A stretch of DNA of 64,000 nucleotides from assembly GCF_023983475.1 (NCBI RefSeq), contig NZ_CP092712.1:186001-250000 (forward strand), read 5' to 3'. Source of the DNA: Aliivibrio fischeri ATCC 7744 = JCM 18803 = DSM 507. Its GTDB lineage: Bacteria; Pseudomonadota; Gammaproteobacteria; Enterobacterales; Vibrionaceae. Both the position numbers and the translations under genes were made by a program. Below the pieces are notes generated by a model, which worked only from the letters and a program-made list of their open reading frames with translations, ran no database searches and was not told the origin of the DNA. This document shows positions 34,921 to 44,720 of this stretch, piece by piece; positions within the stretch are counted from its first letter, which is position 1; each line of letters begins with the position of its first letter.

Positions 34921-36794
34921 AGACTTTTCGTTCAGATATTAATGCCCTGAGAGCACTTGCTGTTATATCAGTTATTATTTATCATATATCACCTATGACA
35001 TTAAAAGCAGGTTTTATTGGGGTTGATATATTTTTTGTTATTTCTGGCTTTTTAATGTCTCGTATTATTTTTATGCGTAGTGAGGAGGGACGATTTAATC
35101 TTAAAGACTTTTATCTCGCTAGAATACAAAGAATATGCCCTTCATTATTATTTACCGTGTTTTTGGTGTTATTTGTATGTTTCTTTCTTCTTTCGCCTAA
35201 AGATTATAAGCAGCTTTCTATTGATTCTATCTCTTCTCTATCTTTTGTCTCTAATGTTGTATATTGGAAAACGTCTGGATACTTTGATACAGCCTCATTA
35301 AGTAAGTGGTTGTTGCATACATGGTCTTTATCTGTTGAGTGGCAGTTTTATCTATTTTATCCTTTACTTATACTTGGTGTAATCAAGTTCACTCCTAAAG
35401 ATAAGATTCATAGTGTTATATGTTTCCTTGTTTTATTTTCATTTGTGATTAATTTAATAGTATCTGAACTTTTTCCAACAACAACTTATTATTTAATTAC
35501 AACAAGAGCATGGGAAATGCTTTTAGGCTATATGGCCTATAAATATTCGCTAAAAGAAAATAATAATGCTCTTTTAATTACAGCGATTATATTATTTTTA
35601 ATTTCTTATGTGATTATTGATAAATCATTATTATGGCCTGGTTACTTTGCAATACTTCCGACTATTGCGACAGTTTTTGTTATTATTTCCTCATCTGTAC
35701 CTAAAAAGATATCTGAAAATAAAATAGTTGATTACTTAGGTAAAAGCTCTTATTCACTGTATCTTATTCATTGGCCTTTATTAGTCTTTTATAACTTTTT
35801 TCTATTAGAGCCTGTTTCATGGCATTTTATACTGTCTCTTTTGGCTATTTCTCATTTTTCATATTCTGTTGTTGAGAAAAAAAGAAGCTTAAAATTCATT
35901 TCTATTTCATATTTCATTATTATTTCATTTGCGGTTTTCATATATTTAACTAACGGCATTTACAATAGAGTTGAATCAAAATATCAATATAATCAAGATG
36001 AAGAAATGTTATTTAAATATGGTGGCGATGGGTTTCCTTCAAGTCAGGTTAACTATTTAGCAAAAGATCGTAGCGTTGATTACATTTTCTTTGGGGATAG
36101 CTATGCACAACAGTATCTAGGTGGTTTTGTTGATAAGGCTAAACAAGAGGGGATATCTTTAAATCTGGTTACTTATTTCGACCACGGTTGTTTAGTGTCG
36201 CCATCTTTAACTCGTTTCAATCAAGGTGTTGAGGATACGGATTGTACCAATTCATTTTCTAAGGTAGAGCAATTAGCTGCACAATATCCTTTGGCTGACA
36301 TCGTCATTGGTTCTATGTGGACATATCAAACTAGTCATAAATATAAATCCAATAATATGGACTTCAATAAGTTATCTCATGATGAGTATTTTGATATTTT
36401 ATCGGATCAACTTGATGAAATTAAAAGTATGTTAGGTAAAGATAGAAAATATTATTTGATAGGTGTTCCGGTTAGAGATAGCAATCACTCTGCTCAATGT
36501 CTAGGTGAAAGTGGACTGTTTTTCTCTAAAGAATGTAAAAATAGTACACCTTTTAAACAGATGGAGGTTAATTCATTCTTAAATGATTATGTAGCTCATC
36601 AGGAAAACGTTTATTTTATTGATGTAGCTGATTCTTTATGTGATGACGTTGTTTGTAAGACCATTGAGGGGCGTTTTCCAATTTTTAGTGATGGACATCA
36701 TTTATCACGCTTTGGTTCAGCATATTTAGCTCCATATGTATTATCTCATTTACCTAAAATAGCTAGAGAATATGAAAGTACTTTATCTCATTAA
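34917..36794 (+). CDS. OafA/AT3-family membrane acyltransferase with C-terminal SGNH domain
   Basis: A 625-residue two-part protein. Residues 1 to about 350 form the AT3 membrane domain (RSDINALRALAVISVIIYHI, FIGVDIFFVISGFLMSRII), with about ten membrane segments. The C-terminal part is a periplasmic SGNH hydrolase-like domain with GDSYAQQ (Ser of block I) and DGHHLS (Asp/His of block V). Proteins of this design O-acetylate surface polysaccharides, so the polymer is probably acetylated. ATGA-coupled to the upstream GT2 gene and overlapping the next gene by 23 bp. Confidence 0.9.
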   Translation: MKTFRSDINALRALAVISVIIYHISPMTLKAGFIGVDIFFVISGFLMSRIIFMRSEEGRFNLKDFYLARIQRICPSLLFTVFLVLFVCFFLLSPKDYKQLSIDSISSLSFVSNVVYWKTSGYFDTASLSKWLLHTWSLSVEWQFYLFYPLLILGVIKFTPKDKIHSVICFLVLFSFVINLIVSELFPTTTYYLITTRAWEMLLGYMAYKYSLKENNNALLITAIILFLISYVIIDKSLLWPGYFAILPTIATVFVIISSSVPKKISENKIVDYLGKSSYSLYLIHWPLLVFYNFFLLEPVSWHFILSLLAISHFSYSVVEKKRSLKFISISYFIIISFAVFIYLTNGIYNRVESKYQYNQDEEMLFKYGGDGFPSSQVNYLAKDRSVDYIFFGDSYAQQYLGGFVDKAKQEGISLNLVTYFDHGCLVSPSLTRFNQGVEDTDCTNSFSKVEQLAAQYPLADIVIGSMWTYQTSHKYKSNNMDFNKLSHDEYFDILSDQLDEIKSMLGKDRKYYLIGVPVRDSNHSAQCLGESGLFFSKECKNSTPFKQMEVNSFLNDYVAHQENVYFIDVADSLCDDVVCKTIEGRFPIFSDGHHLSRFGSAYLAPYVLSHLPKIAREYESTLSH

Positions 36795-37836
36795 TGACAT
36801 CACTATGCCTGGAGGGCTGTCTACAGTTACTAAGGGACTTGCAAGGGATCTTTCTATCTCTGAAGACATTGATGTAAAGGTTATTTCTGCCGCTCATAAA
36901 TATGAAAAACCAGATATTCATAATGTGAGTTATTTAGATCTTCCTCCTTTACATGGTAGAACAGTTCTAGGGAAAATTTCTTGGTATATCTCTTTGAGTA
37001 AAAAGCTTAGAGAGTACGTTAAAAGTGAGAACCCTGATGTATTGATATCTGTTGGGACAGCAATGAGTTTATTCATTGCATTATTTAAAATTAAAGGTAA
37101 GCGAACGTGGGCAGCTGAACACACTGCTTACTCTAATAGTAGTCTGATGCGTAGAGTTATACGAAAGTATTTATATAAAAAATTTAATACTCTTGTGGTT
37201 CTGACGAATCGAGATAAAGAAAGATACTACGATAAAGAGCATAATGATGTACGTGTTATTCCTAATTATACTCATTTTGCTACAAGAGAAATTGAAACTC
37301 AGCATGAATACAATAACTTGCTCTATGTTGGTCGTTTTACGGATACTAAAGGTATTGATTTATTATGTGATATTACGAGTTCATTTCTACTTAAGAATAA
37401 ACAATGGACTTGTACTTTTATAGGTGAAGGACCAGAACAGCATCAAGTAGAATCTTTGCGTAATGATGATCGTATTGGTCATCAGGTTAGCATTTTACCT
37501 CCGACTGATGTAATTGATGAATATTACAAAAAGGCGAGCATTTTGTTGTTAACTTCTAAAAATGAAGGTTTTCCAATGGTTTTAATTGAAGCATTATCAT
37601 TTGGAATACCTGTTGTTTCTTTTGATTGTGAAACAGGTCCTGCTGAGATTATTACTGATACTAAAGATGGTTTTTTGATCCCTTTATTTGATACTTGTTT
37701 ATTTGAAACCAAGTTATCGGATTTAGCTTCTAATGAACTTTTACGAAAAGAGATGTCAAAAACAGCTTTAAATAAAAGAACCTTATTTAGCAAAGACACT
37801 ATCATCAACAAATGGATAGAAGAACTAAAAAAATAG
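36772..37836 (+). CDS. Glycosyltransferase family 4
   Basis: A 354-residue GT-B enzyme. The N-terminus reads VLYLINDITMPGGLSTVTKGLA, with the glycine loop of GT4 proteins; LLYVGRFTDTKGIDLL begins the C-terminal domain. The donor-site signature is SKNEGFPMVLIEALSFGIPVV with GPAEII after it, a form common in HexNAc and galactose-type GT4 transferases. It starts inside the end of the acyltransferase gene. The donor is not determinable. Confidence 0.87.
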   Translation: MKVLYLINDITMPGGLSTVTKGLARDLSISEDIDVKVISAAHKYEKPDIHNVSYLDLPPLHGRTVLGKISWYISLSKKLREYVKSENPDVLISVGTAMSLFIALFKIKGKRTWAAEHTAYSNSSLMRRVIRKYLYKKFNTLVVLTNRDKERYYDKEHNDVRVIPNYTHFATREIETQHEYNNLLYVGRFTDTKGIDLLCDITSSFLLKNKQWTCTFIGEGPEQHQVESLRNDDRIGHQVSILPPTDVIDEYYKKASILLLTSKNEGFPMVLIEALSFGIPVVSFDCETGPAEIITDTKDGFLIPLFDTCLFETKLSDLASNELLRKEMSKTALNKRTLFSKDTIINKWIEELKK

Positions 37837-37837
37837 A

Positions 37838-39136
37838 ATGAATATACTCTCATTAGACTCACCTTACTCTCCCTTTTTTTCTCAGATAATATCGACTTTT
37901 GATGAACCTGTTTCGTTTACTGCAATTTTCTCTAAGTGCGGTTATAAGCACTATTTTTCAGGTTCTAAAAGCAACTATATAGGTTGTATTCTTAGAAAGC
38001 ATAAGACATTTACTAATGATGATCTTCATTTAGCGCAGTGGTCAAATAATCATTATTCTGCTTATGTTAGAAAGTTTGAAAATAGAGAATTATCACGTAG
38101 TGAATTAGAAAACTTTGCTAAGTTTGCTAATTACTTTCGACATTATCTAAAATCAAAAAAAATCGATTTTGTTATGATGCATAATGACTTGCGATGGCAC
38201 CACGCTATTGCTCGTGAAATATGCATAGAAGAGAGCGTTCCTTTTTGCGTAAGTGAGTTAGGTCTATTTCGACCTTATACCATGACCTTGGATTTTCATG
38301 GTGTTAATGCAAATTCGAGCATAACTACTCTTGATATTGATTTTTCACAATTTGGGAATTTACCTGATAAGCCATTTGATGTTCCTGATAAGTTTTATGG
38401 ACATGAAAGTAAAAAATCTAAATTGAACTTTGCGTATTTTTTAATTTTAAACAAATTAGGTGGTTTATTAGGTTTCAACTCTCCTATTTTACATAACGCT
38501 TTTAAGATTCGACCTTATATCAAGCGTTTTTGGGAGCAAAGTGTTAAGCCTCGATTTAACCAAAGCGCATCATCTGTTCAACTTGATGATTTGCCGAAAG
38601 GGAAATATGTTTTCTTTCCAATGCAATTAGAAAATGATACTCAGTTTTTAATTCATAGTGATTTTTCATCGAATCAAGAACTTTTAAATCAAGTTGAAAA
38701 AGCATTTTTAAGTTCCACGTTGGCGGCAGATCATACTTTAGTTGTTAAGCTTCATCCAAATGATTTGGGGGCCTACGAATCTAGCCCTGACACGGTGTTT
38801 TCTCGATTTAATACAACTGAGCTAGTAAATAATGCATGCTCAATTATTTCGGTTAATTCTACAGTGTGTATGGAAGCATTAGAGACAGAGAAACCTTTGT
38901 ATGTATTAGGTAGAGCTTTCTTTGCTCGAGGAGATGTATGTGAACCATGCGATATTAATGAATTATCCTCTGCATTATCAAACCCTAAACCTGTCAATGT
39001 GTTAGCTCGGAAGGGGTTTATTCATTATTTAAAATATAACTATAGTATTCAAGGTGCAGGTTTTAGTTTTACACTAAATGAATTAAAGGTAATAACAGAT
39101 AAGATACAGGGTGTAATAAAAGGAAGAGTAAAATAA
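37838..39136 (+). CDS. KpsS/LipB-like capsule polysaccharide biosynthesis protein
   Basis: A 432-residue protein of the capsule synthesis family PF05159. Characterised members (KpsS, KpsC) are beta-Kdo transferases of ABC-exported capsules. Matching blocks are VFFPMQLENDTQFLIHSDF (about residues 255-273), LVVKLHPND (near 305) and IISVNSTVCMEALETEKPLYVLGRAFF (about 337-363), which parallels the family's NSTVGLEAL segment. It is the last gene of operon 2, and its stop lies inside the terminator stem. A KpsS-type enzyme is unexpected in a Wzx/Wzy locus; it may act as an ordinary transferase for a Kdo-like or other sugar. Confidence 0.75.
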   Translation: MNILSLDSPYSPFFSQIISTFDEPVSFTAIFSKCGYKHYFSGSKSNYIGCILRKHKTFTNDDLHLAQWSNNHYSAYVRKFENRELSRSELENFAKFANYFRHYLKSKKIDFVMMHNDLRWHHAIAREICIEESVPFCVSELGLFRPYTMTLDFHGVNANSSITTLDIDFSQFGNLPDKPFDVPDKFYGHESKKSKLNFAYFLILNKLGGLLGFNSPILHNAFKIRPYIKRFWEQSVKPRFNQSASSVQLDDLPKGKYVFFPMQLENDTQFLIHSDFSSNQELLNQVEKAFLSSTLAADHTLVVKLHPNDLGAYESSPDTVFSRFNTTELVNNACSIISVNSTVCMEALETEKPLYVLGRAFFARGDVCEPCDINELSSALSNPKPVNVLARKGFIHYLKYNYSIQGAGFSFTLNELKVITDKIQGVIKGRVK

Positions 39137-39162
39137 ATGCGTTCTAAAGAACGCATTTATTT
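39129..39162. terminator. Perfect bidirectional terminator closing operon 2
   Basis: A 15-bp perfect inverted repeat (AAAATAAATGCGTTC, loop TAAA, then its complement) with A/T tracts on both sides. It serves the convergent genes ending at 39136 (plus) and 39168 (minus). Confidence 0.92.
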
Positions 39163-39167
39163 TCGGT

Positions 39168-40400
39168 TTACTTAGCGCCAAATCCAGTCATCATTGTTTT
39201 TATTGTTTTAAGAACAATATTCATATCCAACCAGAAAGATAAATGTTTGATGTAATATAGATCATGCGCTAATTTCTCTCGTGTTGAGTCAGTATCATCA
39301 GCATAACCTTGCACCGTTTGAGCCCAGCCTGTAATGCCTGGTTTTACCATATGACGGTAGCCATAGAATGGGATTTCTTGTTCAAATTGTTTAACAAAAC
39401 TTTCTTGTTCTGGTCTTGGACCTATTAGTGACATTTCACCTTTTAGCACATTGAAAAATTGTGGTAATTCATCAATACGAACTTTTCGAATGATTTTCCC
39501 TATTTTCGTAACTCGAGCTTGTTCTGCTGTAGCAAATTTATCTTCGTCTCCAGGCTGCTTTACAGTCATGCTTCGGAATTTATAAATTTTAAATGTTTTC
39601 CCACCTTGTCCAACGCGTTCTTGAATAAACATGGCTGGACCTGGATTTTCTAATTTTATTAGAATGGTAGTGATTAGCATCACCGGCAATGTGATGGGAA
39701 AGAATGCAATGATTAGTAGGGATTCCCAAACTCGCTTTACACCGTGGTAGATAGGGTTCGGAATCAATGTTCCGATTGCATTCTCAGAAAGGTGACTTGT
39801 TTTTACCTTTCCTTCGACCATTTCTCGAATGCTTTCTGAGTGAAATACGGGAATATTATTAATACTACAATCAGCAACAAATTTTTCTTGAGTCGGTGTT
39901 AGTTTATTATGTAAATCAACAACTAAACCATCTTGTATATCTGTCATTGAAAGCGGTTCTGGAAGTAATGATAATTCAACACGGCCGTTCTTTTTATCGA
40001 GTGAAGTAATATCAAAATTATTGATTGCACCTAGTTTTAGCCTTTCTTTACTCTTTCTAATACTAGCAGAAAAATACATCCAAAATAGGTGAGTGCAAAA
40101 AGCGTAAACTAAGATCTCACGCGAGTAATCAATTCGAAAAAGCAGAATTAAGAGCGTTACTGTTAAGTAGACAGATGTGAGAACGGGTAAAATATAATAC
40201 TTACGATCAACTAAAAGGTAGTTTGTTATTTTAGGAATAGTAACGGATGTAATGATATAAGCTGCACTAACAAGCCAATAGCTGTTAATAACCGTAATTG
40301 GTAAATGTGTTCTTAATCCTGTGGCAATATAAATAAACAAGATTGTGCCGATGACGCCTAATCCATGACATACAATTGAATTTTGTAATAGCTTTCTCAC
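39168..40400 (-). CDS. Polyprenyl glycosylphosphotransferase (WcaJ/WbaP type)
   Basis: A 410-residue initiating transferase that loads a sugar-1-phosphate onto undecaprenyl phosphate. The N-terminal part has four membrane segments and a cytoplasmic nucleotide-binding-like region. The C-terminal catalytic domain shows FIQERVGQGGKTFKIYKFRSM (near residues 264-284) and DELPQFFNVLKGEMSLIGPRPE (near 322-343). It differs from WecA in fold and sugar (usually hexose-1-phosphate or a diNAc sugar), so the locus has two initiating enzymes. It is transcribed against operon 2 and probably has its own promoter in the 170-bp gap shared with ugd. Confidence 0.9.
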   Translation of the reverse strand: MRKLLQNSIVCHGLGVIGTILFIYIATGLRTHLPITVINSYWLVSAAYIITSVTIPKITNYLLVDRKYYILPVLTSVYLTVTLLILLFRIDYSREILVYAFCTHLFWMYFSASIRKSKERLKLGAINNFDITSLDKKNGRVELSLLPEPLSMTDIQDGLVVDLHNKLTPTQEKFVADCSINNIPVFHSESIREMVEGKVKTSHLSENAIGTLIPNPIYHGVKRVWESLLIIAFFPITLPVMLITTILIKLENPGPAMFIQERVGQGGKTFKIYKFRSMTVKQPGDEDKFATAEQARVTKIGKIIRKVRIDELPQFFNVLKGEMSLIGPRPEQESFVKQFEQEIPFYGYRHMVKPGITGWAQTVQGYADDTDSTREKLAHDLYYIKHLSFWLDMNIVLKTIKTMMTGFGAK

Positions 40401-40569
40401 ATTGATATACCTAGTAGTTACGAACTATTTATGCTAACACATTGATTAAACTTTGCAGAGTATACTTTGTTCGTAATTTGTTATTTTTATGGGCAGATTT
40501 CATCCTCGCCTCTAATGTCGATTTCTTTTATAATCAAATTAGTTAAAATTCCCTACAAGGATCATAAGA

Positions 40570-41736
40570 ATGAAAATAGCCATTGCCGGTACAGGCTATG
40601 TTGGCCTATCAAATGCAGTGTTGTTAGCACAACATAATGAAGTGATTGCAGTTGATATTATGGCTGAAAAGGTTGAGTTGATTAATAATAAAAAATCACC
40701 TATTTCAGATGTGGAAATTGAAGATTTTCTGGCTAACAAGGAACTGAATCTTACAGCAACACTAGATAAAGAATTCGCCTATAAAGAGGCTGAATATGTA
40801 GTGATTGCAACGCCAACTGATTATGATCCTGTGACGAACTATTTTAATACGGGCTCTGTTGAAGCTGTAATTAAAGACGTTATGGTTATCAACCCAAAAG
40901 CGGTAATGGTTATCAAATCGACAGTTCCTGTTGGTTATACTGAACGTATTAAACAAGAATTAAACTGTGAGAATATTATTTTCTCTCCTGAGTTTTTACG
41001 TGAAGGTCGAGCTCTTTTTGATAATTTACACCCATCTCGTATTATTGTTGGTGAGCAATCTGAGCGAGCTCAGGTATTTGCTGATTTATTGGTTGAGGGG
41101 GCGATAAAAGAGAACATTGAAGTATTACTGACGAATTCAACTGAAGCTGAGGCTGTTAAGTTGTTCTCGAATACTTACCTTGCGATGCGTGTTGCTTACT
41201 TTAATGAGTTGGATTCTTATGCTGAGGCGCATGGTTTAGACGCTCGTCAGATTATTGAAGGCGTTGGTTTAGACCCTCGTATTGGTAATCACTACAATAA
41301 TCCATCATTTGGTTACGGTGGTTACTGTCTACCAAAGGACACTAAGCAGTTATTAGCGAATTACCAAGAAGTGCCGAATAATATTATTGGTGCAATTGTG
41401 GATGCTAACCGTACTCGTAAAGATTTTGTCGCTGAATCTATCATGAAACGTAATCCAAAAGTTGTGGGTATTTATCGTTTAATCATGAAAGCGGGTTCTG
41501 ATAATTTCCGAGCTTCTTCAATTCAAGGCATTATGAAACGCTTGAAAGCTAAAGGCATTGAAGTTGTCGTTTATGAACCAGTATTAAAAGAGGCGGATTT
41601 CTTTAATTCTCGTGTGATTGAAGATTTGGCTGAGTTTAAGCAAGTGTCTGACGTGATTGTTTCAAACCGTATGATGGAAGAGTTATCAGACGTTGAGAGT
41701 AAGGTTTACACTCGCGATTTGTTTGGTAGTGACTAA
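40570..41736 (+). CDS. ugd: Ugd, UDP-glucose 6-dehydrogenase
   Basis: Oxidises UDP-glucose to UDP-glucuronic acid with NAD. N-terminal Rossmann motif [12 protein letters not shown]; catalytic Cys in [11 protein letters not shown] near residues 252-262; C-terminal UDP-binding domain ending YTRDLFGSD. 388 residues matches the short Ugd form. AAGGATCATAAG precedes the ATG. It is the intact counterpart of the fragment at 15406-15762. Divergent from the WcaJ-type gene and followed by its own terminator. Confidence 0.95.
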   Translation: MKIAIAGTGYVGLSNAVLLAQHNEVIAVDIMAEKVELINNKKSPISDVEIEDFLANKELNLTATLDKEFAYKEAEYVVIATPTDYDPVTNYFNTGSVEAVIKDVMVINPKAVMVIKSTVPVGYTERIKQELNCENIIFSPEFLREGRALFDNLHPSRIIVGEQSERAQVFADLLVEGAIKENIEVLLTNSTEAEAVKLFSNTYLAMRVAYFNELDSYAEAHGLDARQIIEGVGLDPRIGNHYNNPSFGYGGYCLPKDTKQLLANYQEVPNNIIGAIVDANRTRKDFVAESIMKRNPKVVGIYRLIMKAGSDNFRASSIQGIMKRLKAKGIEVVVYEPVLKEADFFNSRVIEDLAEFKQVSDVIVSNRMMEELSDVESKVYTRDLFGSD

Positions 41737-41810
41737 AATTAGGGATGCTTCGCTGCGAGAGGCGAGGACGAACTTCGTCCTATAGGGGCGAGTAAAGACT
41801 TAAAAGCAAG

Positions 41811-41848
41811 AGCGGACATAACTAATTGGTTGTGTCCGCTTTTTTTAT
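41811..41848 (+). terminator. Intrinsic terminator after ugd
   Basis: AGCGGACATAAC pairs with GTTGTGTCCGCT, followed by a T tract. The stem closely resembles the wecA terminator at 17132-17170, hinting at shared ancestry of the two gene ends. Confidence 0.85.
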
Positions 41849-41893
41849 TTTGAAGAGTAAAGTGAGATTTCAGGGGGCTCGCTTTTGATTTTC

Positions 41894-41917
41894 CTGAAAC
41901 CTGAAACCTGAAACCTT
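41894..41917. repeat. Heptamer tandem repeat CTGAAAC, 3 copies (family R4)
   Basis: CTGAAAC repeats three times, preceded by GCTTTTGATTTTC. The same context recurs at 49530-49565 (4 copies), and a CCTTAAA variant lies at 47820-47840 (3 copies). All have a 7-bp period, like the TAGGTGC array at 17183. Confidence 0.8.
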
Positions 41918-42006
41918 TGCGCGTAGTGCCTTAAAGCTAACCTTGACTCCCAATCAGGACCGTAGGACCATAAGACAGCACTCTTGTTCTTCAAAAGGAT
42001 TGATAC

Positions 42007-42960
42007 ATGAACTACGACATCTTCAATGGTGATGCCGATGGCATTATTGCACTTCTTCAACTTCGATTAGCTTACCCTCAAGAATCTGTATTGGTTACAG
42101 GTGTTAAACGTGACATTAATTTAGTAAAGAAAATTGATGTAAAGCCAGAAGATAGTTTAACTATTTTAGATATCTCTATGGAAAAGAACATGGCAGATCT
42201 AGAGGTTGCTTTGGAGTCTAGCGCGGAAGTGTTTTATGCGGATCATCATAGATGTGGTGATATTCCTGAGAATGAAAATTTATCTGCTCATATCGATTTA
42301 GATGCAAATACGTGTACAGCATTAATCATTGATAAATTATTGAATGGTCAGTTTCATTATTGGGCAATTACGGCGGCGTATGGTGATAATTTAATTACTA
42401 AAGCCGACGAGTTAGCTGATACCGCTGGTTTATCTTCTGAGCAAAAATCTCAGTTAAAAGAGCTTGGGACATTAATAAACTATAATGGGTATGGGGCAAA
42501 AATCGATGATTTGCACTTTGATCCTGCTGAGTTATATCAAGCATTAAGACAATATTTGTCACCCTTTGATGTTATTAAAGATAAAGCATCACCTTTCTAT
42601 CAATTACAAAGTGCTTATCAATCAGATATGAATCATGCATTATCTATAGAGGCTCTGCACAAAAGTGAGAAACTGGCTTTGTTTGAGTTACCAAATACTG
42701 CATGGGCTCGTCGAATTAGTGGTGTTTATGGTAATCTTTTGGCTAATAGAGCACCAAATTCATCGCATGCGGTGGTAACGTTGAACGATGATGATACTTA
42801 TACTGTCTCTTTACGAGCACCGTTAAATAATAAGCAAGGTGCAGGAGAGATCTGTAGCTCGTTTGCAACCGGTGGTGGTCGAGAGGCTGCTGCTGGAATT
42901 AATGCATTGCCAAAAGAGAAGCTCGCGGAGTTTATTCAAGTGGTTGAGGGGAAGTATTAG
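42007..42960 (+). CDS. DHH-family phosphoesterase
   Basis: A 317-residue protein of the DHH superfamily (RecJ/NrnA-like fold). The metal-binding residues appear as NGDADGII at residues 7-14, LDISM near 54 and the signature DHH in YADHHRCGD near 79-87. The C-terminal DHHA1-like region has the glycine motif FATGGGREAAAG. Such enzymes hydrolyse phosphodiester bonds in short nucleic acids or cyclic dinucleotides; the substrate here is not known. It lies alone between two repeat-bearing gaps, so I see no functional link to the polysaccharide genes. Confidence 0.85.
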   Translation: MNYDIFNGDADGIIALLQLRLAYPQESVLVTGVKRDINLVKKIDVKPEDSLTILDISMEKNMADLEVALESSAEVFYADHHRCGDIPENENLSAHIDLDANTCTALIIDKLLNGQFHYWAITAAYGDNLITKADELADTAGLSSEQKSQLKELGTLINYNGYGAKIDDLHFDPAELYQALRQYLSPFDVIKDKASPFYQLQSAYQSDMNHALSIEALHKSEKLALFELPNTAWARRISGVYGNLLANRAPNSSHAVVTLNDDDTYTVSLRAPLNNKQGAGEICSSFATGGGREAAAGINALPKEKLAEFIQVVEGKY

Positions 42961-42974
42961 AGTGAAACTAGAAA

Positions 42975-43102
42975 CTATACGTTGCGCTAACTAGAGACTA
43001 TAGGTGCAGGTATAGCTGGTGTAATAATTAAGCCTATCAGTATAGGTGCTTTTGATTTTATAGTCTCTAGAGCTAAGCGTTCTAGTTAGCGCAGCGTATA
43101 GG
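42975..43102. repeat. Inverted pair of R3 repeats (CTATACGYTGCGCTAACTAGAGACTATA)
   Basis: A left copy at 42975-43002 and an inverted right copy at 43059-43102 (TATAGTCTCTAG..CTAGTTAGCGCAGCGTATAG) flank about 55 bp. They could fold as a long hairpin between the DHH gene and galE. Further R3 copies are at 44604-44720, 51789-51830 and 57419-57456. Confidence 0.8.
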
Positions 43103-43135
43103 CTATTATCAAATTATTTAAAATAGAGAAATATA

Positions 43136-44143
43136 ATGAATATTTTAGTCACTGGCGGAATGGGTTACATCGGTAGCCACACATGTGTACAAATGATTGA
43201 GGCGGGCTTAACGCCGATCATTTTGGACAACCTATACAACAGTAAAGAAGTCGTACTTGATCGTATTGAAGCTTTGGTTGGTGTAAAGCCTAAATTTTAT
43301 CAAGGTGATATTCGCGATCCAAAAATTTTAGAAACCATCTTTGCTGAAAATCAAATTGATAGCGTGATTCACTTTGCTGGTTTGAAAGCCGTTGGTGAGT
43401 CTGTTGAAAAACCAATTATGTATTACGATAACAATGTATCGGGTACCTTGATTTTAGTTGAGGCGATGCGTAAAGCGGGCGTGAACAGTATTGTATTTAG
43501 TTCATCTGCAACGGTTTATGGTGATCCTGCATCAACACCGATCCGTGAAGATTTCCCAACATCAGCAACGAACCCTTATGGGCGTAGTAAGTTAATGGTA
43601 GAAGAGTGTTTAACGGATATTCAAAAAGCACATCCTGAAATGAGTGTAACGCTATTACGTTACTTTAATCCAGTTGGTTCTCATAAGTCAGGAACTATGG
43701 GTGAAGACCCTCAAGGTATTCCAAATAACTTGATGCCATTTATTTCTCAAGTGGCTGTTGGTCGCCGTGAATTCTTATCTGTATTTGGTAATGATTACCC
43801 AACGGTTGATGGTACTGGCGTTCGTGATTATATCCATGTGGTTGATTTGGCTGATGGTCATTTAGCAGCACTAAAATACAAAGGCCAAGAAGCCGGCCTA
43901 CATATCTATAACTTAGGTACGGGTAATGGTAATAGTGTTCTTCAGATGGTAATGGCTTTTGAGAAAGCTTCTGGTGCGAAAGTGCCATATAAGATTGTAG
44001 ATCGTCGTCCAGGTGATATTGCGGAATGTTGGGCAGACCCAGCTAAAGCTCGTGAAGAGCTGAAGTGGGAAGCGAAACTGTCTCTTGATGATATGACTGC
44101 GGATACATGGCGTTGGCAGTCGAATAACCCTGAAGGGTATTAG
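43136..44143 (+). CDS. galE: GalE, UDP-glucose 4-epimerase
   Basis: Interconverts UDP-glucose and UDP-galactose (some members also the GlcNAc/GalNAc pair). NAD-binding [10 protein letters not shown] at residues 7-16; catalytic SSSATVYG and YGRSK (YxxxK) are present; 335 residues is typical. It probably supplies UDP-Gal or UDP-GalNAc to the polysaccharide loci and marks the right end of the sugar-gene region. Followed by a strong terminator. Confidence 0.95.
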   Translation: MNILVTGGMGYIGSHTCVQMIEAGLTPIILDNLYNSKEVVLDRIEALVGVKPKFYQGDIRDPKILETIFAENQIDSVIHFAGLKAVGESVEKPIMYYDNNVSGTLILVEAMRKAGVNSIVFSSSATVYGDPASTPIREDFPTSATNPYGRSKLMVEECLTDIQKAHPEMSVTLLRYFNPVGSHKSGTMGEDPQGIPNNLMPFISQVAVGRREFLSVFGNDYPTVDGTGVRDYIHVVDLADGHLAALKYKGQEAGLHIYNLGTGNGNSVLQMVMAFEKASGAKVPYKIVDRRPGDIAECWADPAKAREELKWEAKLSLDDMTADTWRWQSNNPEGY

Positions 44144-44289
44144 GAACAGGGCGTTTTGCTTCGAGATGCGAGGACGGACTTCGTCCTCGAGGGACGAGTA
44201 AGAGCAAGATTTCAGGATTCAGATCGGTCGCAGGCTCCCTTTTAGGGTTCAGGGGTGATCGTGGTGGTTGCAGTGAGCACGGTACTGTT

Positions 44290-44471
44290 CCTCCCCTTGA
44301 TAGATGTATTGTTGAGATTAGAGATGTTGATATAAGGGGAGGCTAGGAGGGGTTGTTAGTGATGGAGTTTAGTTTGTCTTTATCATTAAATATGGTGTAA
44401 CCAACCCCCTCTAACTCCCCCTTGTATTGACGGTATCGATCTCATAGCTATAGCGTCTAAGGGGGAGAACC
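44290..44471. repeat. R2 palindromic repeat, copy A (long form)
   Basis: CCTCCCCTTGAT..GATATAAGGGGAGG (44290-44342) is followed by GGAGGGGTTGTTAGTGATG and then a second palindrome (CTAACTCCCCCTTG..AAGGGGGAGAA). The same long form is at 51921-52100. Short forms are at 46434, 49406, 52141 and, inverted, 52668. The rest of the 44144-44720 gap holds R3 copies and a terminator but no gene. Confidence 0.88.
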
Positions 44472-44546
44472 TTCTTTGGTGCAGTTAGTTCCGCTCACAC
44501 CTCTGAATTCTGCAAGCGAAGCGATCTGAACTCTATTACCTCTAAA

Positions 44547-44588
44547 ATAAAAATGCCCACAGGCTACAAACCTGTGGGCATTTTTATT
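44547..44588. terminator. Bidirectional terminator between galE and gpmI
   Basis: ATAAAAATGCCCACAGG pairs perfectly with CCTGTGGGCATTTTTAT around the loop CTACAAA. A/T tracts on both sides suit the convergent genes. Confidence 0.93.
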
Positions 44589-44603
44589 TTAGTATTCATA
44601 GAG

Positions 44604-44720
44604 GCTAGAAACTATATGCTGCGCTAACTAGAGACTATAAGAGCAAAAGCGAATACAGCTTTTGCTTTTGATTTTATAGAAGCGAAGCGGTTTAGTTTCT
44701 AGTCAGCAAAGCGTATAGTT
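44604..44720. repeat. R3 repeat inverted pair
   Basis: CTAGAAACTATATGCTGCGCTAACTAGAGACTATA on the left and the inverted partner (AGTTTCTAGTCAGCAAAGCGTATAGTT) on the right abut the gpmI stop codon. Same family as 42975-43102. Confidence 0.75.

Noticed and set aside
17719-39136. Sulfotransferase that would use PAPS
   Set aside because: I looked for PAPS-binding sulfotransferase motifs in every protein of the operon and did not recognise any; the use of PAPS therefore remains open.
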